Assembly: GCF_052048135.1 (NCBI RefSeq)
Contig: NZ_JBNAIM010000002.1
Coordinates: 124,001 to 188,000, forward strand
Direction: 5' to 3'
Source of the DNA: Pelagibacter sp052048135
GTDB taxonomy: Bacteria; Pseudomonadota; Alphaproteobacteria; Pelagibacterales; Pelagibacteraceae
Length of the DNA stretch: 64,000 nucleotides
Made by a program: the position numbers and the translations under genes
The notes under the pieces: model-generated
What the model saw: only the letters and a program-made list of their open reading frames with translations
What the model was told of the DNA's origin: nothing
The model's database searches: none
Shown: positions 16,768 through 25,140 of the stretch, piece by piece
Layout: each line of letters starts with the position of its first letter
Position numbering within the stretch: position 1 is the first letter of the stretch

Positions 16768-17487
16768 GTGAATATAATTGTACTACAACATATTAAAATA
16801 GAGGATCCAGGCTACATTAAAGATTTAATGTTATCTGATGGATTTAATTTAACCACAATAGAGTTAGACGAAGGTGAAAAAATACCAGAGGATCTTAGTA
16901 AATTTGATGGAATGTTTTGCATGGGTGGTCCAATGGATACTCATATGGAAAAAGAATATCCTTGGTTAATTGAAGAAAAAAAAAGAATTAAAGAGTTTGT
17001 TGTTGATCTAAAAAAACCTTATTTAGGTTTTTGCTTAGGTTGTCAGTTATTAGGTGAGGTTGTTGGTGGTAAGGTTGTTAAATCAAGTCCAGCAGAGATT
17101 GGAATGTTGGATATCAATTTTACCAAAGAAAAAAATCAAGATAATTTATTTTCTAAATTTCCTGATAAGATTAAAAGTTTGCAATGGCATTCGTATGAGG
17201 TTCAAGGAATAGAAAATAATAAAGATGTTACCTTATTAGCCTCATCACCAGTGACCAAATATCAGATTTTCAAATATCAAAATCATGCTTATGGAATTCA
17301 ATTTCATATTGAAATAAAGGACACAACAGTCAACGAGTGGGGATGTGTACCAGAATATAAAAAAGCTTTAGAAGATCAATTAGGTGATGGAGCATTAGAA
17401 AAATTTGATAAATCTGCAAAAGATAATATGATTGACATGAATAATTATTCAAATATTTTGTATAATAATTTTAAAAAACTCTTATGA
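16768..17487 (+). CDS. Class I glutamine amidotransferase-like protein
   Basis: 239 residues from GTG 16768. Triad-type amidotransferase: nucleophile Cys89 in GFCLGCQLLGE, His180 and Glu182 in QFHIEIKD; the oxyanion strand reads FCMGGPMDTHMEKEYPWL. It resembles the stand-alone GMP-synthase-like GATases whose acceptor is unknown. It is in the middle of the photolyase operon, 5 bases after DUF2256 and overlapping the next gene by 4 bases (ATGA). What it amidates, or whether it hydrolyses a gamma-glutamyl compound instead, cannot be told. Confidence 0.9.
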   Translation: MNIIVLQHIKIEDPGYIKDLMLSDGFNLTTIELDEGEKIPEDLSKFDGMFCMGGPMDTHMEKEYPWLIEEKKRIKEFVVDLKKPYLGFCLGCQLLGEVVGGKVVKSSPAEIGMLDINFTKEKNQDNLFSKFPDKIKSLQWHSYEVQGIENNKDVTLLASSPVTKYQIFKYQNHAYGIQFHIEIKDTTVNEWGCVPEYKKALEDQLGDGALEKFDKSAKDNMIDMNNYSNILYNNFKKLL

Positions 17488-17825
17488 AAAAATTTATCTT
17501 AATTATATTTACATTTCTAATTTGCTCTCAAAAACCTGCGATATCTGGTGAAGTAGCTATGATTGGTGTGGTAGATGGGATGATTTGTTTAGATTGTCAA
17601 AAGAAAGTAACGAAGGAACTTAAAGCTGCTACAGGAGAAAATGATATAAACGTTTCATGGCAGGAAGGTGTTGCATTCATTAACTTTTCTGGAAGTACAT
17701 CATTTACAGAAAAAGATTTTAAAAACGTGATTGAAGATGCTGGTTTTAATGTAGGAAAAGTTGCTAAGATTGATCAAAAAATACAAGACTCAAAAAGTGG
17801 TCTAGTGTTACTGAGTAAATTTTAA
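17484..17825 (+). CDS. Secreted HMA-like metal-binding protein
   Basis: 113 residues. Signal peptide at about 1-22 (KKFILIIFTFLICSQKPAIS), then a ferredoxin-like HMA domain: GVVDGMICLDCQKKVTKEL with Cys35-x-x-Cys38, FINFSGSTSF and KNVIEDAGFNVGKV. The fold and CxxC suggest binding of Cu(I) or another soft metal in the periplasm. It is translationally coupled to the amidotransferase gene and 14 bases before a small membrane protein, so it is part of the photolyase operon. Confidence 0.8.
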   Translation: MKKFILIIFTFLICSQKPAISGEVAMIGVVDGMICLDCQKKVTKELKAATGENDINVSWQEGVAFINFSGSTSFTEKDFKNVIEDAGFNVGKVAKIDQKIQDSKSGLVLLSKF

Positions 17826-17839
17826 AACATCCAAACAAC

Positions 17840-18061
17840 ATGAATAATAAAATTTTTGAATGGGCAGGGGTCATTACTGCAATATTGTATTCATTATTTG
17901 TAGCTATGAATATTGGTATAGAGTTTTTTGGTTTTTGTTTATTACTTATATCTGCAATATTAATTGGAATTTGGGCTTATAGGGGCGGTCATAGAGGAAT
18001 ATTATTTTTACAATTCTTTTATGCTACAGCTGGTATTATTGGGATGTTTAGGTGGTTTTAA
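17840..18061 (+). CDS. Small membrane protein, unknown
   Basis: 73 residues with two to three hydrophobic segments: EWAGVITAILYSLFVAMNIG, FGFCLLLISAILIGIWAY and FLQFFYATAGIIGMFRW, and a polar RGGHRG turn. Looks like a half-transporter or accessory membrane protein; I cannot name the family with certainty. Last gene of the photolyase operon; its stop overlaps the converging FAD-domain photolyase gene by 4 bases. Confidence 0.7.
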   Translation: MNNKIFEWAGVITAILYSLFVAMNIGIEFFGFCLLLISAILIGIWAYRGGHRGILFLQFFYATAGIIGMFRWF

Positions 18062-19197
18062 TTAAAAGTTGAAATAATTTTAGGAATATAACTTTTAAAA
18101 TTAAAAAAACCTTTATTGCAATATTGCCAAGAATACTGATCAAGTTTTCTATATAAAAAATCTATCTTTATATTATTTGAATTTAAATAGTCCAAGTTTT
18201 CACCCACTGTTGGATATAAAGCATAGCAATTTTCAATTTTTTTAATTTCACTTATATTTATTACTTCACAATCAAAAGACTTAGCTTTTAATCTTTGTTC
18301 TTGGTCTTCAATCAAAAGGGATTTAAATTTCACTACTTTTTCACTAAGTTCGATAGATCGATTATCATTTTTATTAGAAATTAAATAAATTTTTTTAAAT
18401 TTATTATTCTGAAAATCAGTTATTTCAAAAGCGAGATTGTTCTCAAAGATTAAAAGATTTTTATCCACTATATTTTGTGGATTGTTAAAATCTTGTTTAT
18501 TAATCGAATAAGTTTTTTCAGAAACTTTTGGAGGAGCATTTTCATTTAATTTAATATTATTAAACCTATTATTGGTGAATTTTTTGATATTCCATTCGCT
18601 TGCTAAATAATGTTTCCCCTGAGTTTGAACTCCAGCAACCCATCTCCAGCCAAGAGTATTTGATGCAGCATCTCCATCATAAAGATATTGCATAAAAAAT
18701 TCTGCACCCAATTGCCAAGGTAATTCTAAGGTAAAAATCCAAATACTAGCAAACCACATTCTTGTATGATTATGTAAATAGTTGTTTTCTTTAAGCTCAT
18801 TTACCCAAGCATTAAAGCATTCAATATTTGTTTTACCTTCAACAGCATTCATATAATTCTGATTGTTTTTGAAATCTTCTCTAATTTTATTTAATTCTAT
18901 TAAATAGTCTGACCAAACATCTGGTCTTAATTCTAACCAACCTTTCCAATATGTACGCCACAAAATTTCTTGAATAAATTTCTCATTTTTTGAAAAGGAA
19001 AACTTACCAAGTGATTTTTTAATCACTTCTTCCTCATTTATAATTCCATGAGTAATATAAGGAGATAAACATGAAATATTGGATCTATTCTCTGGTCCAA
19101 AATCAAAATTTCTTAACTTAGAATATTCTGAAAGATTATTTTCTATAAAATAATTTAATTTGTCTAAGGCCTTAGCCCTTGAAGCTTCAAAATTCAT
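18058..19197 (-). CDS. Photolyase FAD-domain protein with domain order reversed
   Basis: 379 residues. The first 215 residues are the helical FAD-binding domain of photolyases/cryptochromes: SCLSPYITHGII at 42-53, EILWRTYWKGWLELR at 77-91, HNHTRMWFASIW at 142-153 and DGDAASNTLGWRWVAG at 174-189. The usual N-terminal antenna domain is absent; instead about 130 C-terminal residues (roughly 250-379) form an alpha/beta-looking region. Similar proteins are annotated as FAD-binding photolyases near DUF2256 in marine bacteria. Repair or light sensing is plausible; neither can be decided by sequence. It converges with the small membrane protein gene and lies 6 bases downstream of the PsiE-like gene. 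Confidence 0.87.
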   Translation of the reverse strand: MNFEASRAKALDKLNYFIENNLSEYSKLRNFDFGPENRSNISCLSPYITHGIINEEEVIKKSLGKFSFSKNEKFIQEILWRTYWKGWLELRPDVWSDYLIELNKIREDFKNNQNYMNAVEGKTNIECFNAWVNELKENNYLHNHTRMWFASIWIFTLELPWQLGAEFFMQYLYDGDAASNTLGWRWVAGVQTQGKHYLASEWNIKKFTNNRFNNIKLNENAPPKVSEKTYSINKQDFNNPQNIVDKNLLIFENNLAFEITDFQNNKFKKIYLISNKNDNRSIELSEKVVKFKSLLIEDQEQRLKAKSFDCEVINISEIKKIENCYALYPTVGENLDYLNSNNIKIDFLYRKLDQYSWQYCNKGFFNFKSYIPKIISTFN

Positions 19198-19203
19198 TTT
19201 AAA

Positions 19204-19584
19204 TTATTTTGATTTTTTTTTCTTTAGACCTAATTTATCACTGTGTCTTAATCTTAAGATTACAATAGCTCCAGCAATAAGAACGATCGCAACAGCTTCA
19301 TAAACTAATGCTGCTGGATCCATTTCTTTACCTTGAAGAATGATAAATCGTGCTAGTGCAGTAATTGCAATTAACAATGGCAAAGTAATACTAATTGATT
19401 GTTGATGCCAAAAAACTCTTACCATAGCAAGCACTTCTAAATATAGAAACATCAATAGCAAGTCAGCTAAAGTTACAGATCGATTTTGAAACATTTTACT
19501 TATTTCAATTCCAACGGCGATTACTGTGCTTATCAAAATGATAACCATTAGTACGAGTTGTAAATTTTTTGCTATTTTTTCCAT
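19204..19584 (-). CDS. PsiE-family membrane protein
   Basis: 126 residues with four membrane helices and a basic tail (KLGLKKKKSK). Landmarks of the phosphate-starvation-inducible PsiE family are present: LADLLLMFLYLEVLAMVRVF, ITLPLLIAITALARFII and the invariant GKEMDPA. The function is unknown despite the name. Its start codon shares one base with the previous stop (TAATG), so it is coupled to the 150-residue membrane protein upstream. No Pho box was identified. Confidence 0.88.
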   Translation of the reverse strand: MEKIAKNLQLVLMVIILISTVIAVGIEISKMFQNRSVTLADLLLMFLYLEVLAMVRVFWHQQSISITLPLLIAITALARFIILQGKEMDPAALVYEAVAIVLIAGAIVILRLRHSDKLGLKKKKSK

Positions 19585-20036
19585 TACTTATCTTTACTAA
19601 ATGGTAACCATTTTTCAAATACTGATTTTGATGGTCCATCATAAGGTATCGAATAAGAGTTAGTATTTGTTAAAACCTCAATACCTTTCGAAAAAACGAA
19701 GATAAAAACAATTACAAAAACAATAACCATAATTTTAAATGGATCAAAATTTTTTGTTTCAAAAACACTACTCGATTTTTCCTCTGCTTTATGAAATTGC
19801 TTAAATGTCATATACACTGCAAATATTAGTCCTACATGAGCTATATATGTTCCAGCCCATCCAAAAGCAAAAGTTGTATAAGAAAAAACGTATAAACTGA
19901 ATACAGTTGTCCAAATAAAACTTAATACTAACAATATTTGTAATCTTACTGCTTTAGGCAAAGATCTAAGGTCATTTTTACTATCATCAAATAGTATATT
20001 AGCTGACTCTTGCATCCATTTTTTTAAACCATCCAT
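19584..20036 (-). CDS. Membrane protein, unknown
   Basis: 150 residues: an amphipathic N-terminus with LRSLPKAVRLQILLVLSFIW, then three hydrophobic helices at about 30-52, 60-78 and 100-122, and a polar C-terminal tail probably outside (YSIPYDGPSKSVFEKW). Not recognised as a named family. Coupled by TAATG to the PsiE-family gene. Begins about 60 bases downstream of argG. Confidence 0.72.
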   Translation of the reverse strand: MDGLKKWMQESANILFDDSKNDLRSLPKAVRLQILLVLSFIWTTVFSLYVFSYTTFAFGWAGTYIAHVGLIFAVYMTFKQFHKAEEKSSSVFETKNFDPFKIMVIVFVIVFIFVFSKGIEVLTNTNSYSIPYDGPSKSVFEKWLPFSKDK

Positions 20037-20096
20037 ATGAACTAAACTAAGTTTTTTTTCAAGATTAACAATGCCTAAATTGTCCGTAAATAATTG

Positions 20097-21284
20097 TTAG
20101 TTTCTTAACTTTTTTTTATGAAAGTTTATAAATTTCTCAACATTTGACTTATTAAAAGATTTATTTTCTTCAAAAGAAACTTTCTTCATAGAATAAGCAC
20201 TACTATTAGTAATTCTAGATTGAATAGTTATGTTGCCTTTATAAAGTTTAAGTTTAACTGATCCATTAACTTTGTTTTTTTTGAGATCTACAATCTTTTG
20301 AAGTTTGAACCTTTCCTTTGAGTACCAATAGCCATTGTAAATTAGCTCTGCATATCTAGACATAATATTATCTTTTTTATGCATTGTTTCTTTGTCCAAA
20401 GTAACAGACTCAATTGCTCTATGTGCATGAATTAACAATGTTCCGCCTGGAGTTTCATAAACTCCTCTCGATTTAATTCCCAAAAATCTATTTTCAACAA
20501 GATCAACTCTTCCAATTGCATTCTTTCCAGCTAATTGATTTAATTTTTCAAGCAGTTTTGAAGGTCTTAATTTTTTTCCATTAACTCCAATTGGATCTCC
20601 ATTTTTAAAACTTATAGTAACAAAGGTTGGTTTATTCGGAGCTTTTTCAGGTGAAATAGTTCTTTGAAAAATAAATTCTGGAGCTGAATTTTTTGGATTT
20701 TCTAAAATTTTTCCCTCTGTTGAAGTATGAAATAAATTATCATCTACAGAAAAAGGTGGTGCACCTTTTTTGTCCTTGGGAATTGGGATGCCATATCTTT
20801 TTGCATAATTAATTAAATCTGTTCTAGATTTCAATTTCCAAATTCTCCAGGGGGCGATAATTTTTATTTTTGGGCTAAAATAATGATATCCAAGCTCAAA
20901 TCTTACTTGATCATTTCCTTTACCAGTTGATCCATGAGAGACTGCGTATGCTTTATATTTTTTTGCAACTTTAATTTGATCTTTTGCTATTAAAGGTCTT
21001 GCAATTGAAGTTCCTAATAAATACACACCTTCATAAATGGCATGTCCCCTTATCATTGGGTAAACATAATCTTTTACAAATATATCTTTTAGGTCATTAA
21101 TGATTATATTTTTAACCCCAAATTTTTTTGCATTCGATATAATTTTTTTTCGATCTATTTCTTGACCTATGTCTGCTGTATAGCAAATGACTTCAGCATT
21201 ATAATTTTCTTGAAGCCATTTTAAAATTATAGATGTATCTAACCCTCCCGAATAAGCTAAAACAATTCTTTTTTTTGATTTCAT
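20097..21284 (-). CDS. argG: Argininosuccinate synthase
   Basis: 395 residues, normal for the family. Joins citrulline and aspartate with ATP for arginine synthesis. Seen: the PP-loop LAYSGGLDTSIILKWLQENY at the N-terminus, GVYLLGTSIARPLIAK, AVSHGSTGKGNDQVRFE, and IAPWRIWKLKSRTDLINYA. Two bases separate it from the upstream IalB-like gene, so argG is the second or third gene of a minus-strand run starting with the aldo/keto reductase. Confidence 0.97.
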   Translation of the reverse strand: MKSKKRIVLAYSGGLDTSIILKWLQENYNAEVICYTADIGQEIDRKKIISNAKKFGVKNIIINDLKDIFVKDYVYPMIRGHAIYEGVYLLGTSIARPLIAKDQIKVAKKYKAYAVSHGSTGKGNDQVRFELGYHYFSPKIKIIAPWRIWKLKSRTDLINYAKRYGIPIPKDKKGAPPFSVDDNLFHTSTEGKILENPKNSAPEFIFQRTISPEKAPNKPTFVTISFKNGDPIGVNGKKLRPSKLLEKLNQLAGKNAIGRVDLVENRFLGIKSRGVYETPGGTLLIHAHRAIESVTLDKETMHKKDNIMSRYAELIYNGYWYSKERFKLQKIVDLKKNKVNGSVKLKLYKGNITIQSRITNSSAYSMKKVSFEENKSFNKSNVEKFINFHKKKLRN

Positions 21285-21286
21285 TT

Positions 21287-21799
21287 TTAACTGCAGGCTT
21301 TTTTCGCAGTATTATATGCTTTTGTAAATCCAAGTAGAGAATAATGATCTATAGTTTGAGATCCTTTTTCATTATAGCCACTAACCATAATTCTTGATCC
21401 TTTTTTCATAACTTTAACCATTATGTTTTCTTTTTTATTGCTTGTCATCCAAGCAAAGCCTTGTTGTTTAATATCAAATTTAAATTTATTATTTCCTGAA
21501 GTTGCTAAAACGGTATTATTTTTGTTAAATTCATACCCTCCAGTTGCGCTTATTTCGTTAGAAATTTTTTCACCCGGTCTAAATGTTACAAATAATCTTG
21601 CATCTCTTTTATTTGATTTGGGTGCCTGTAAAACTGGTATTGACTGAGCAAAACATACTTTTCCAGATTGTTCTGACATAACCATTACTTCCCAATCCTT
21701 ATATTTGCCTATTTTTTTTAAATCATCTGCAAATGTTTTTGAGGCAAAAACTGCCAACACAACAAATGATAAAAATATGATTTTTTTAATTATGGACAT
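21287..21799 (-). CDS. Invasion-associated locus B (IalB) family protein, secreted
   Basis: 170 residues with a signal peptide (IIKKIIFLSFVVLAVFASKTFA). The mature part reads GKYKDWEVMVMSEQSGKVCFAQS and RLFVTFRPGEKISNEISATGGYEF, typical of the alphaproteobacterial IalB family, with two Cys that could form a disulfide. The periplasmic role is unknown in free-living species. Its 5' end overlaps the aldo/keto reductase gene by 10 bases. Confidence 0.88.
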   Translation of the reverse strand: MSIIKKIIFLSFVVLAVFASKTFADDLKKIGKYKDWEVMVMSEQSGKVCFAQSIPVLQAPKSNKRDARLFVTFRPGEKISNEISATGGYEFNKNNTVLATSGNNKFKFDIKQQGFAWMTSNKKENIMVKVMKKGSRIMVSGYNEKGSQTIDHYSLLGFTKAYNTAKKACS

Positions 21800-22827
21800 G
21801 GATTTGGATAGATTTTTTGTATTTCATTAATTTCGTTTATAATTTCTTTTGTCAAATTTATATTTACACTTTCTATATTGGTTTTCAACTGCTCCATTGT
21901 CGTAGCTCCAATTATAACTGAGGTTACAAAAGGTTGAATTTCTAAAAACTTTAAACACATTTGTGCTAAATCTAATTTATATTTTTTTGCTATTTCATAA
22001 TAAGCATCAACTGCTTTACCTGAGTTTGGTTTATTATATCTGGTCCAAAAATCGCCATCACGCTCAATTCTTGAACCCTTCGGTAATTGATTGTTTCTGT
22101 ATTTCCCTGATAAATATCCACAAGCTAGAGGAGAATAAGCAAGAAGTCCCGCTTGTTCTCTTACTGACATTTCTGCAAGACCAATTTCATAAGATCTATT
22201 TAATAGGTTATATGGATTTTGAACTGACAGCATTCTTGGAAGATTTTTTTCTTTAGATATTTCTAAAAACTTAGATAAACCCCATGGAGTTTCATTTGAT
22301 AATCCAACATATCTTATTTTTCCTTCTTCAATAAATTTTTTTAGATTTTCTAAAACATCTTCAAATTTTGTCCATTCACCATCATCAGTGTGCTCATAAC
22401 CCAATTTGCCAAAAAAATTTGCTTTTCTCTCAGGCCAGTGAAGTTGATACAAATCTATGTAATCAGTCTTTAATCTTTTTAAGCTTCCTTCTAAAGCTTC
22501 AGTAATATTTTTTTTACCAAATTGATTTCCACCACCTCTCACATATTCTCTCATTGGTCCACAAACTTTTGAAGCAAGAATTACTTTGTCTCTTTTTTTT
22601 GTTTTTTCAAACCAATTACCTATAATTTCTTCAGTATTACCAAAAGTTTCTTCTTTTGGTGGAACGGAGTAAATTTCTGCAGTATCCCAAAAATTTACAC
22701 CTTGATCTAAAGCAAAATCCATTTGTTCAAACCCCTCTGCTTCAGTATTTTGTTCACCCCAAGTCATAGTACCGAGACAAATTGTACTTACATCAAGATC
22801 AGTATTTCCTAATTTTTTGTAATTCAT
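21790..22827 (-). CDS. tas: NADP(H)-dependent aldo/keto reductase, Tas-like
   Basis: 345 residues, close in length and motif order to E. coli Tas. Visible: LGTMTWGEQNTEAEGFEQMD, the catalytic DTAEIYSVPPKEET (Asp and Tyr), ILASKVCGP, DYIDLYQLHWPERKANFFGKLGY, RYVGLSNETPWG, QNPYNLLNRSYEIGLAEMS and TTMEQLKTNIESV. The physiological substrate is uncertain. First gene of the minus-strand group with the ialB-like gene and argG; divergent from the BI-1 gene over 80 bases. Confidence 0.95.
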   Translation of the reverse strand: MNYKKLGNTDLDVSTICLGTMTWGEQNTEAEGFEQMDFALDQGVNFWDTAEIYSVPPKEETFGNTEEIIGNWFEKTKKRDKVILASKVCGPMREYVRGGGNQFGKKNITEALEGSLKRLKTDYIDLYQLHWPERKANFFGKLGYEHTDDGEWTKFEDVLENLKKFIEEGKIRYVGLSNETPWGLSKFLEISKEKNLPRMLSVQNPYNLLNRSYEIGLAEMSVREQAGLLAYSPLACGYLSGKYRNNQLPKGSRIERDGDFWTRYNKPNSGKAVDAYYEIAKKYKLDLAQMCLKFLEIQPFVTSVIIGATTMEQLKTNIESVNINLTKEIINEINEIQKIYPNPCP

Positions 22828-22871
22828 TAAGGTTTTTTGTATTATTTATTTTAACAATCTTTTAAGGCATC

Positions 22872-22899
22872 TTGAATAATTAGTAAAAGACTATATATC
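22872..22899 (+). promoter_or_regulatory. Possible promoter of the BI-1 family gene
   Basis: TTGAAT at 22872-22877 and TATATC at 22894-22899 with a 16-base spacer, lying 9 bases before the ATG. It would give a nearly leaderless message. In such A+T-rich DNA this match is only suggestive. Confidence 0.3.
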
Positions 22900-22907
22900 T
22901 TATTCAT

Positions 22908-23669
22908 ATGGAATTTGATAAAAAAGGCATACTAGCAAGAGCAAGAGCAGCAGCTCAAGAAACAGCTGTAACCGATGAGGGTTTAAGAGCTTATATGCTC
23001 AAAGTTTACAACTACATGGCAACAGGGGTTTTGCTTACTGGAATAATTGCATTATTAACTTTTAAAATGTCTGTTGTTACAGATGCTTCCGGATCAATTG
23101 TGGGTCTTACTCAAATGGGCAATGCAATTTATCTATCTGGATTGAAATGGCTTGTAATGTTAGCGCCACTTGGAATTGTTTTTTATATGAGTTTTGGCAT
23201 TAGTAAAATGAGTGCATCAAAAGCACAAACAACCTTTTGGGTGTTTGCAGCTCTAATGGGATTATCTTTATCCTCAATTTTACTAGTTTACACTGGAATG
23301 AGTGTGACAAGAGTGTTTTTTATAACGTCAGCAACTTTTGGGGCGATGAGTATTTATGGATATACAACTAAAAGAGATTTAACAAAATTAGGATCTTTTT
23401 TAATGATGGGATTAATAGGGATCATCATAGCTTCAATAGTTAATATTTTTATGAAATCTTCTATGATGTATTTTGTTATTTCAATTTTAGGAGTTTTAAT
23501 ATTCGTTGGTTTGACTGCTTACGATACTCAAAAAATTAAAAATATGTACGTAGCTTCAGATTCAGGTGAATTGTTGGGTAAAAAAGCTGTGATGGGCGCT
23601 TTAACTCTTTATTTAGATTTTATTAATCTTTTTATTATGCTTTTAAGACTTTTTGGTCAAAGAAGATAA
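22908..23669 (+). CDS. Bax inhibitor-1 / YccA family membrane protein
   Basis: 253 residues with seven hydrophobic helices after a polar N-terminus (RARAAAQETAVTDEGLRAYM). Family features: LKVYNYMATGVLLTGIIALL, LAPLGIVFYMSFGISKMSA and the C-terminal LTAYDTQKIKNMY with the Asp pair implicated in pH-dependent calcium leak in the family. In bacteria YccA is linked to FtsH; the exact role here is unknown. Single gene, converging with DUF2794. Confidence 0.93.
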   Translation: MEFDKKGILARARAAAQETAVTDEGLRAYMLKVYNYMATGVLLTGIIALLTFKMSVVTDASGSIVGLTQMGNAIYLSGLKWLVMLAPLGIVFYMSFGISKMSASKAQTTFWVFAALMGLSLSSILLVYTGMSVTRVFFITSATFGAMSIYGYTTKRDLTKLGSFLMMGLIGIIIASIVNIFMKSSMMYFVISILGVLIFVGLTAYDTQKIKNMYVASDSGELLGKKAVMGALTLYLDFINLFIMLLRLFGQRR

Positions 23670-23671
23670 TT

Positions 23672-24019
23672 TTATTTCTGAAGTTTTTTCCAGTTAGTAT
23701 TTTTTAATAATGAGTTTAATTCAGACGAATTCTTCAATATTTTTCCGTTAGTATCTGTAATTAAATATTTGAGATTTTTATTCTTTGGTTTGAAATTTTT
23801 ACAAATTTTATAAATTGCATTTTCGGCTGCATTTTTAAAAACACTAAAGCCAACCTGTTTACTTGAAATGCTAAGTCCATAATCTTTCCAAGATCCCTCC
23901 GAAACCATTTTTGCATAAAGATCTAATATAATTTTTAACTCATCCTTTTCAAAAAAATGGTTATCTTCTAGTCTTTTAATATCAGTATTATTTACTACAA
24001 GACGTAAGTTATTATTCAT
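23672..24019 (-). CDS. DUF2794 protein
   Basis: 115 residues. Matches DUF2794, small cytosolic proteins nearly confined to alphaproteobacteria: FFEKDELKIILDLYAKMVSEG, WKDYGLSISSKQVGFSVFKN and AIYKICKNFKP. The function is unknown. Overlaps the end of yciB by 8 bases, an adjacency I also recall in other SAR11 genomes. Confidence 0.85.
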   Translation of the reverse strand: MNNNLRLVVNNTDIKRLEDNHFFEKDELKIILDLYAKMVSEGSWKDYGLSISSKQVGFSVFKNAAENAIYKICKNFKPKNKNLKYLITDTNGKILKNSSELNSLLKNTNWKKLQK

Positions 24020-24563
24020 TAGTTTTATATTTATTAATTAATCCTATTTGAAAAGCTGTGAAAATAAAAGTTATTGGCAATAATCCCCAAACTTTAAAAT
24101 TTACCCAAAACTCTTCAGATTGTGTTCTCCAAACAAGTTCATTTAAAATTGCTAATCCAAAAAAGAAATATATCCATCTTTTATTTAATATTTCCCAACC
24201 CTCATTAGTTAAAGAAATTGATTTGCCCATTAGTTTTTTTAAAACTGGTTCACTTGTGAAATATCTTCCAAATATTAGAGCAAGACCAAACATAACATTT
24301 ATTATTGTTGGTTTGATATAAATAAAAACTGGATTATTAAAATAAATTGTTAAACCTCCAAAAAAAGTAATTAACACACCACTCAATAAAGGAACTTTTG
24401 GTATTTTTTTTTCTAAAAACCAAACAATCCCTAATGCTAGAATTGTCGCAATTATAAATGGAGGAATTGCAACTTTTAAGTCTTTTCCACTATCGTAATA
24501 GTAGTAAAAAAAAATTACTAAAGGCCCAAAATCAGTAAGAAACTTTAAAAAAGATTTATTCAC
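24012..24563 (-). CDS. yciB: Inner-membrane-spanning protein YciB (septation protein A)
   Basis: 183 residues with about six helices. Family signature: KFLTDFGPLVIFFYYYY at the N-terminus, IKPTIINVMFGLALIFGR, and NKRWIYFFFGLAILNELVWR. YciB affects cell envelope synthesis and septation in E. coli. Overlaps DUF2794 by 8 bases and diverges from hspQ over 87 bases. Confidence 0.92.
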   Translation of the reverse strand: MNKSFLKFLTDFGPLVIFFYYYYDSGKDLKVAIPPFIIATILALGIVWFLEKKIPKVPLLSGVLITFFGGLTIYFNNPVFIYIKPTIINVMFGLALIFGRYFTSEPVLKKLMGKSISLTNEGWEILNKRWIYFFFGLAILNELVWRTQSEEFWVNFKVWGLLPITFIFTAFQIGLINKYKTNE

Positions 24564-24650
24564 TTAAAAGATATTAACATAAATAATATTTTCAAAGAAA
24601 CTCTAAATTTTTGTTATTGATTTTTGTTTTGAAATACCCATACTAAGTAT

Positions 24651-24971
24651 ATGGCAATTCAAAAAGCTAAGTTTTCAATTGGCGATATCGTAAAGCATAA
24701 ACATTTCGAATTTAGAGGTGTAATTTATGATGTTGATTTTGAATTTAATAATTCTGAAGAGTGGTATCAATCTATCCCTAAAAACGTTAGGCCAAGAAAA
24801 GATCAACCGTTTTACCATTTATTAGCTGAAAACGATGAAATTACTTATGAAGCTTATGTTTCAGAACAAAATTTATTAGTGGATGATTCAGATGAGCCAA
24901 TTAAGCACCCTCTTATTGAGGAGATTTTTTCAGGGAAAAAAGGCTCTGCTTATTTTAAGCCTTCAAATTAA
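24651..24971 (+). CDS. hspQ: Heat shock protein HspQ
   Basis: 106 residues; YccV-like domain. IGDIVKHKHFEFRGVIYDVD, PRKDQPFYHLLAE and VSEQNLLVD are characteristic. In E. coli HspQ acts as a Lon enhancer and substrate and was first described as binding hemimethylated DNA. No sigma-32 type promoter could be recognised with confidence in the upstream 87 bases. Confidence 0.94.
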   Translation: MAIQKAKFSIGDIVKHKHFEFRGVIYDVDFEFNNSEEWYQSIPKNVRPRKDQPFYHLLAENDEITYEAYVSEQNLLVDDSDEPIKHPLIEEIFSGKKGSAYFKPSN

Positions 24972-25014
24972 AGAAAATCACTTTTTAAACACATTTAGTT
25001 CAAACGTTGGTCAC

Positions 25015-25098
25015 AGGAGATTGATATATTTAGTTAATTCTGATCAAGAGTGTTAATTATACCCTTCGTTATTATCTCCCTCTGCATTCTTGATCAGA
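25015..25098. other. Inverted repeat with pseudoknot potential upstream of ccmC
   Basis: Arms TCTGATCAAGA (25039-25049) and TCTTGATCAGA (25088-25098) are perfect 11-base complements. Pairing continues inward for four more positions, two of them G-U, to about 25053/25084. The roughly 30-base loop includes ATCTCC (25074-25079), which is complementary to GGAGAT upstream (25016-25021), so an H-type pseudoknot is possible on the plus strand. No T-run follows, so it is not a standard terminator. It fills most of the 169-base gap between hspQ and ccmC, the longest in the window. It may be a leader element of the ccm operon or a small RNA; strand and function are unproven. Confidence 0.55.
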
Positions 25099-25140
25099 TT
25101 ATCTTTTCATAATAAATATTCTAAAAAAAACTAAATATTT

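Noticed and set aside
24600..24650. Sigma-32 heat-shock promoter before hspQ
   Set aside because: GAAA and CCCAT elements are present but only two bases apart, not the required spacing.
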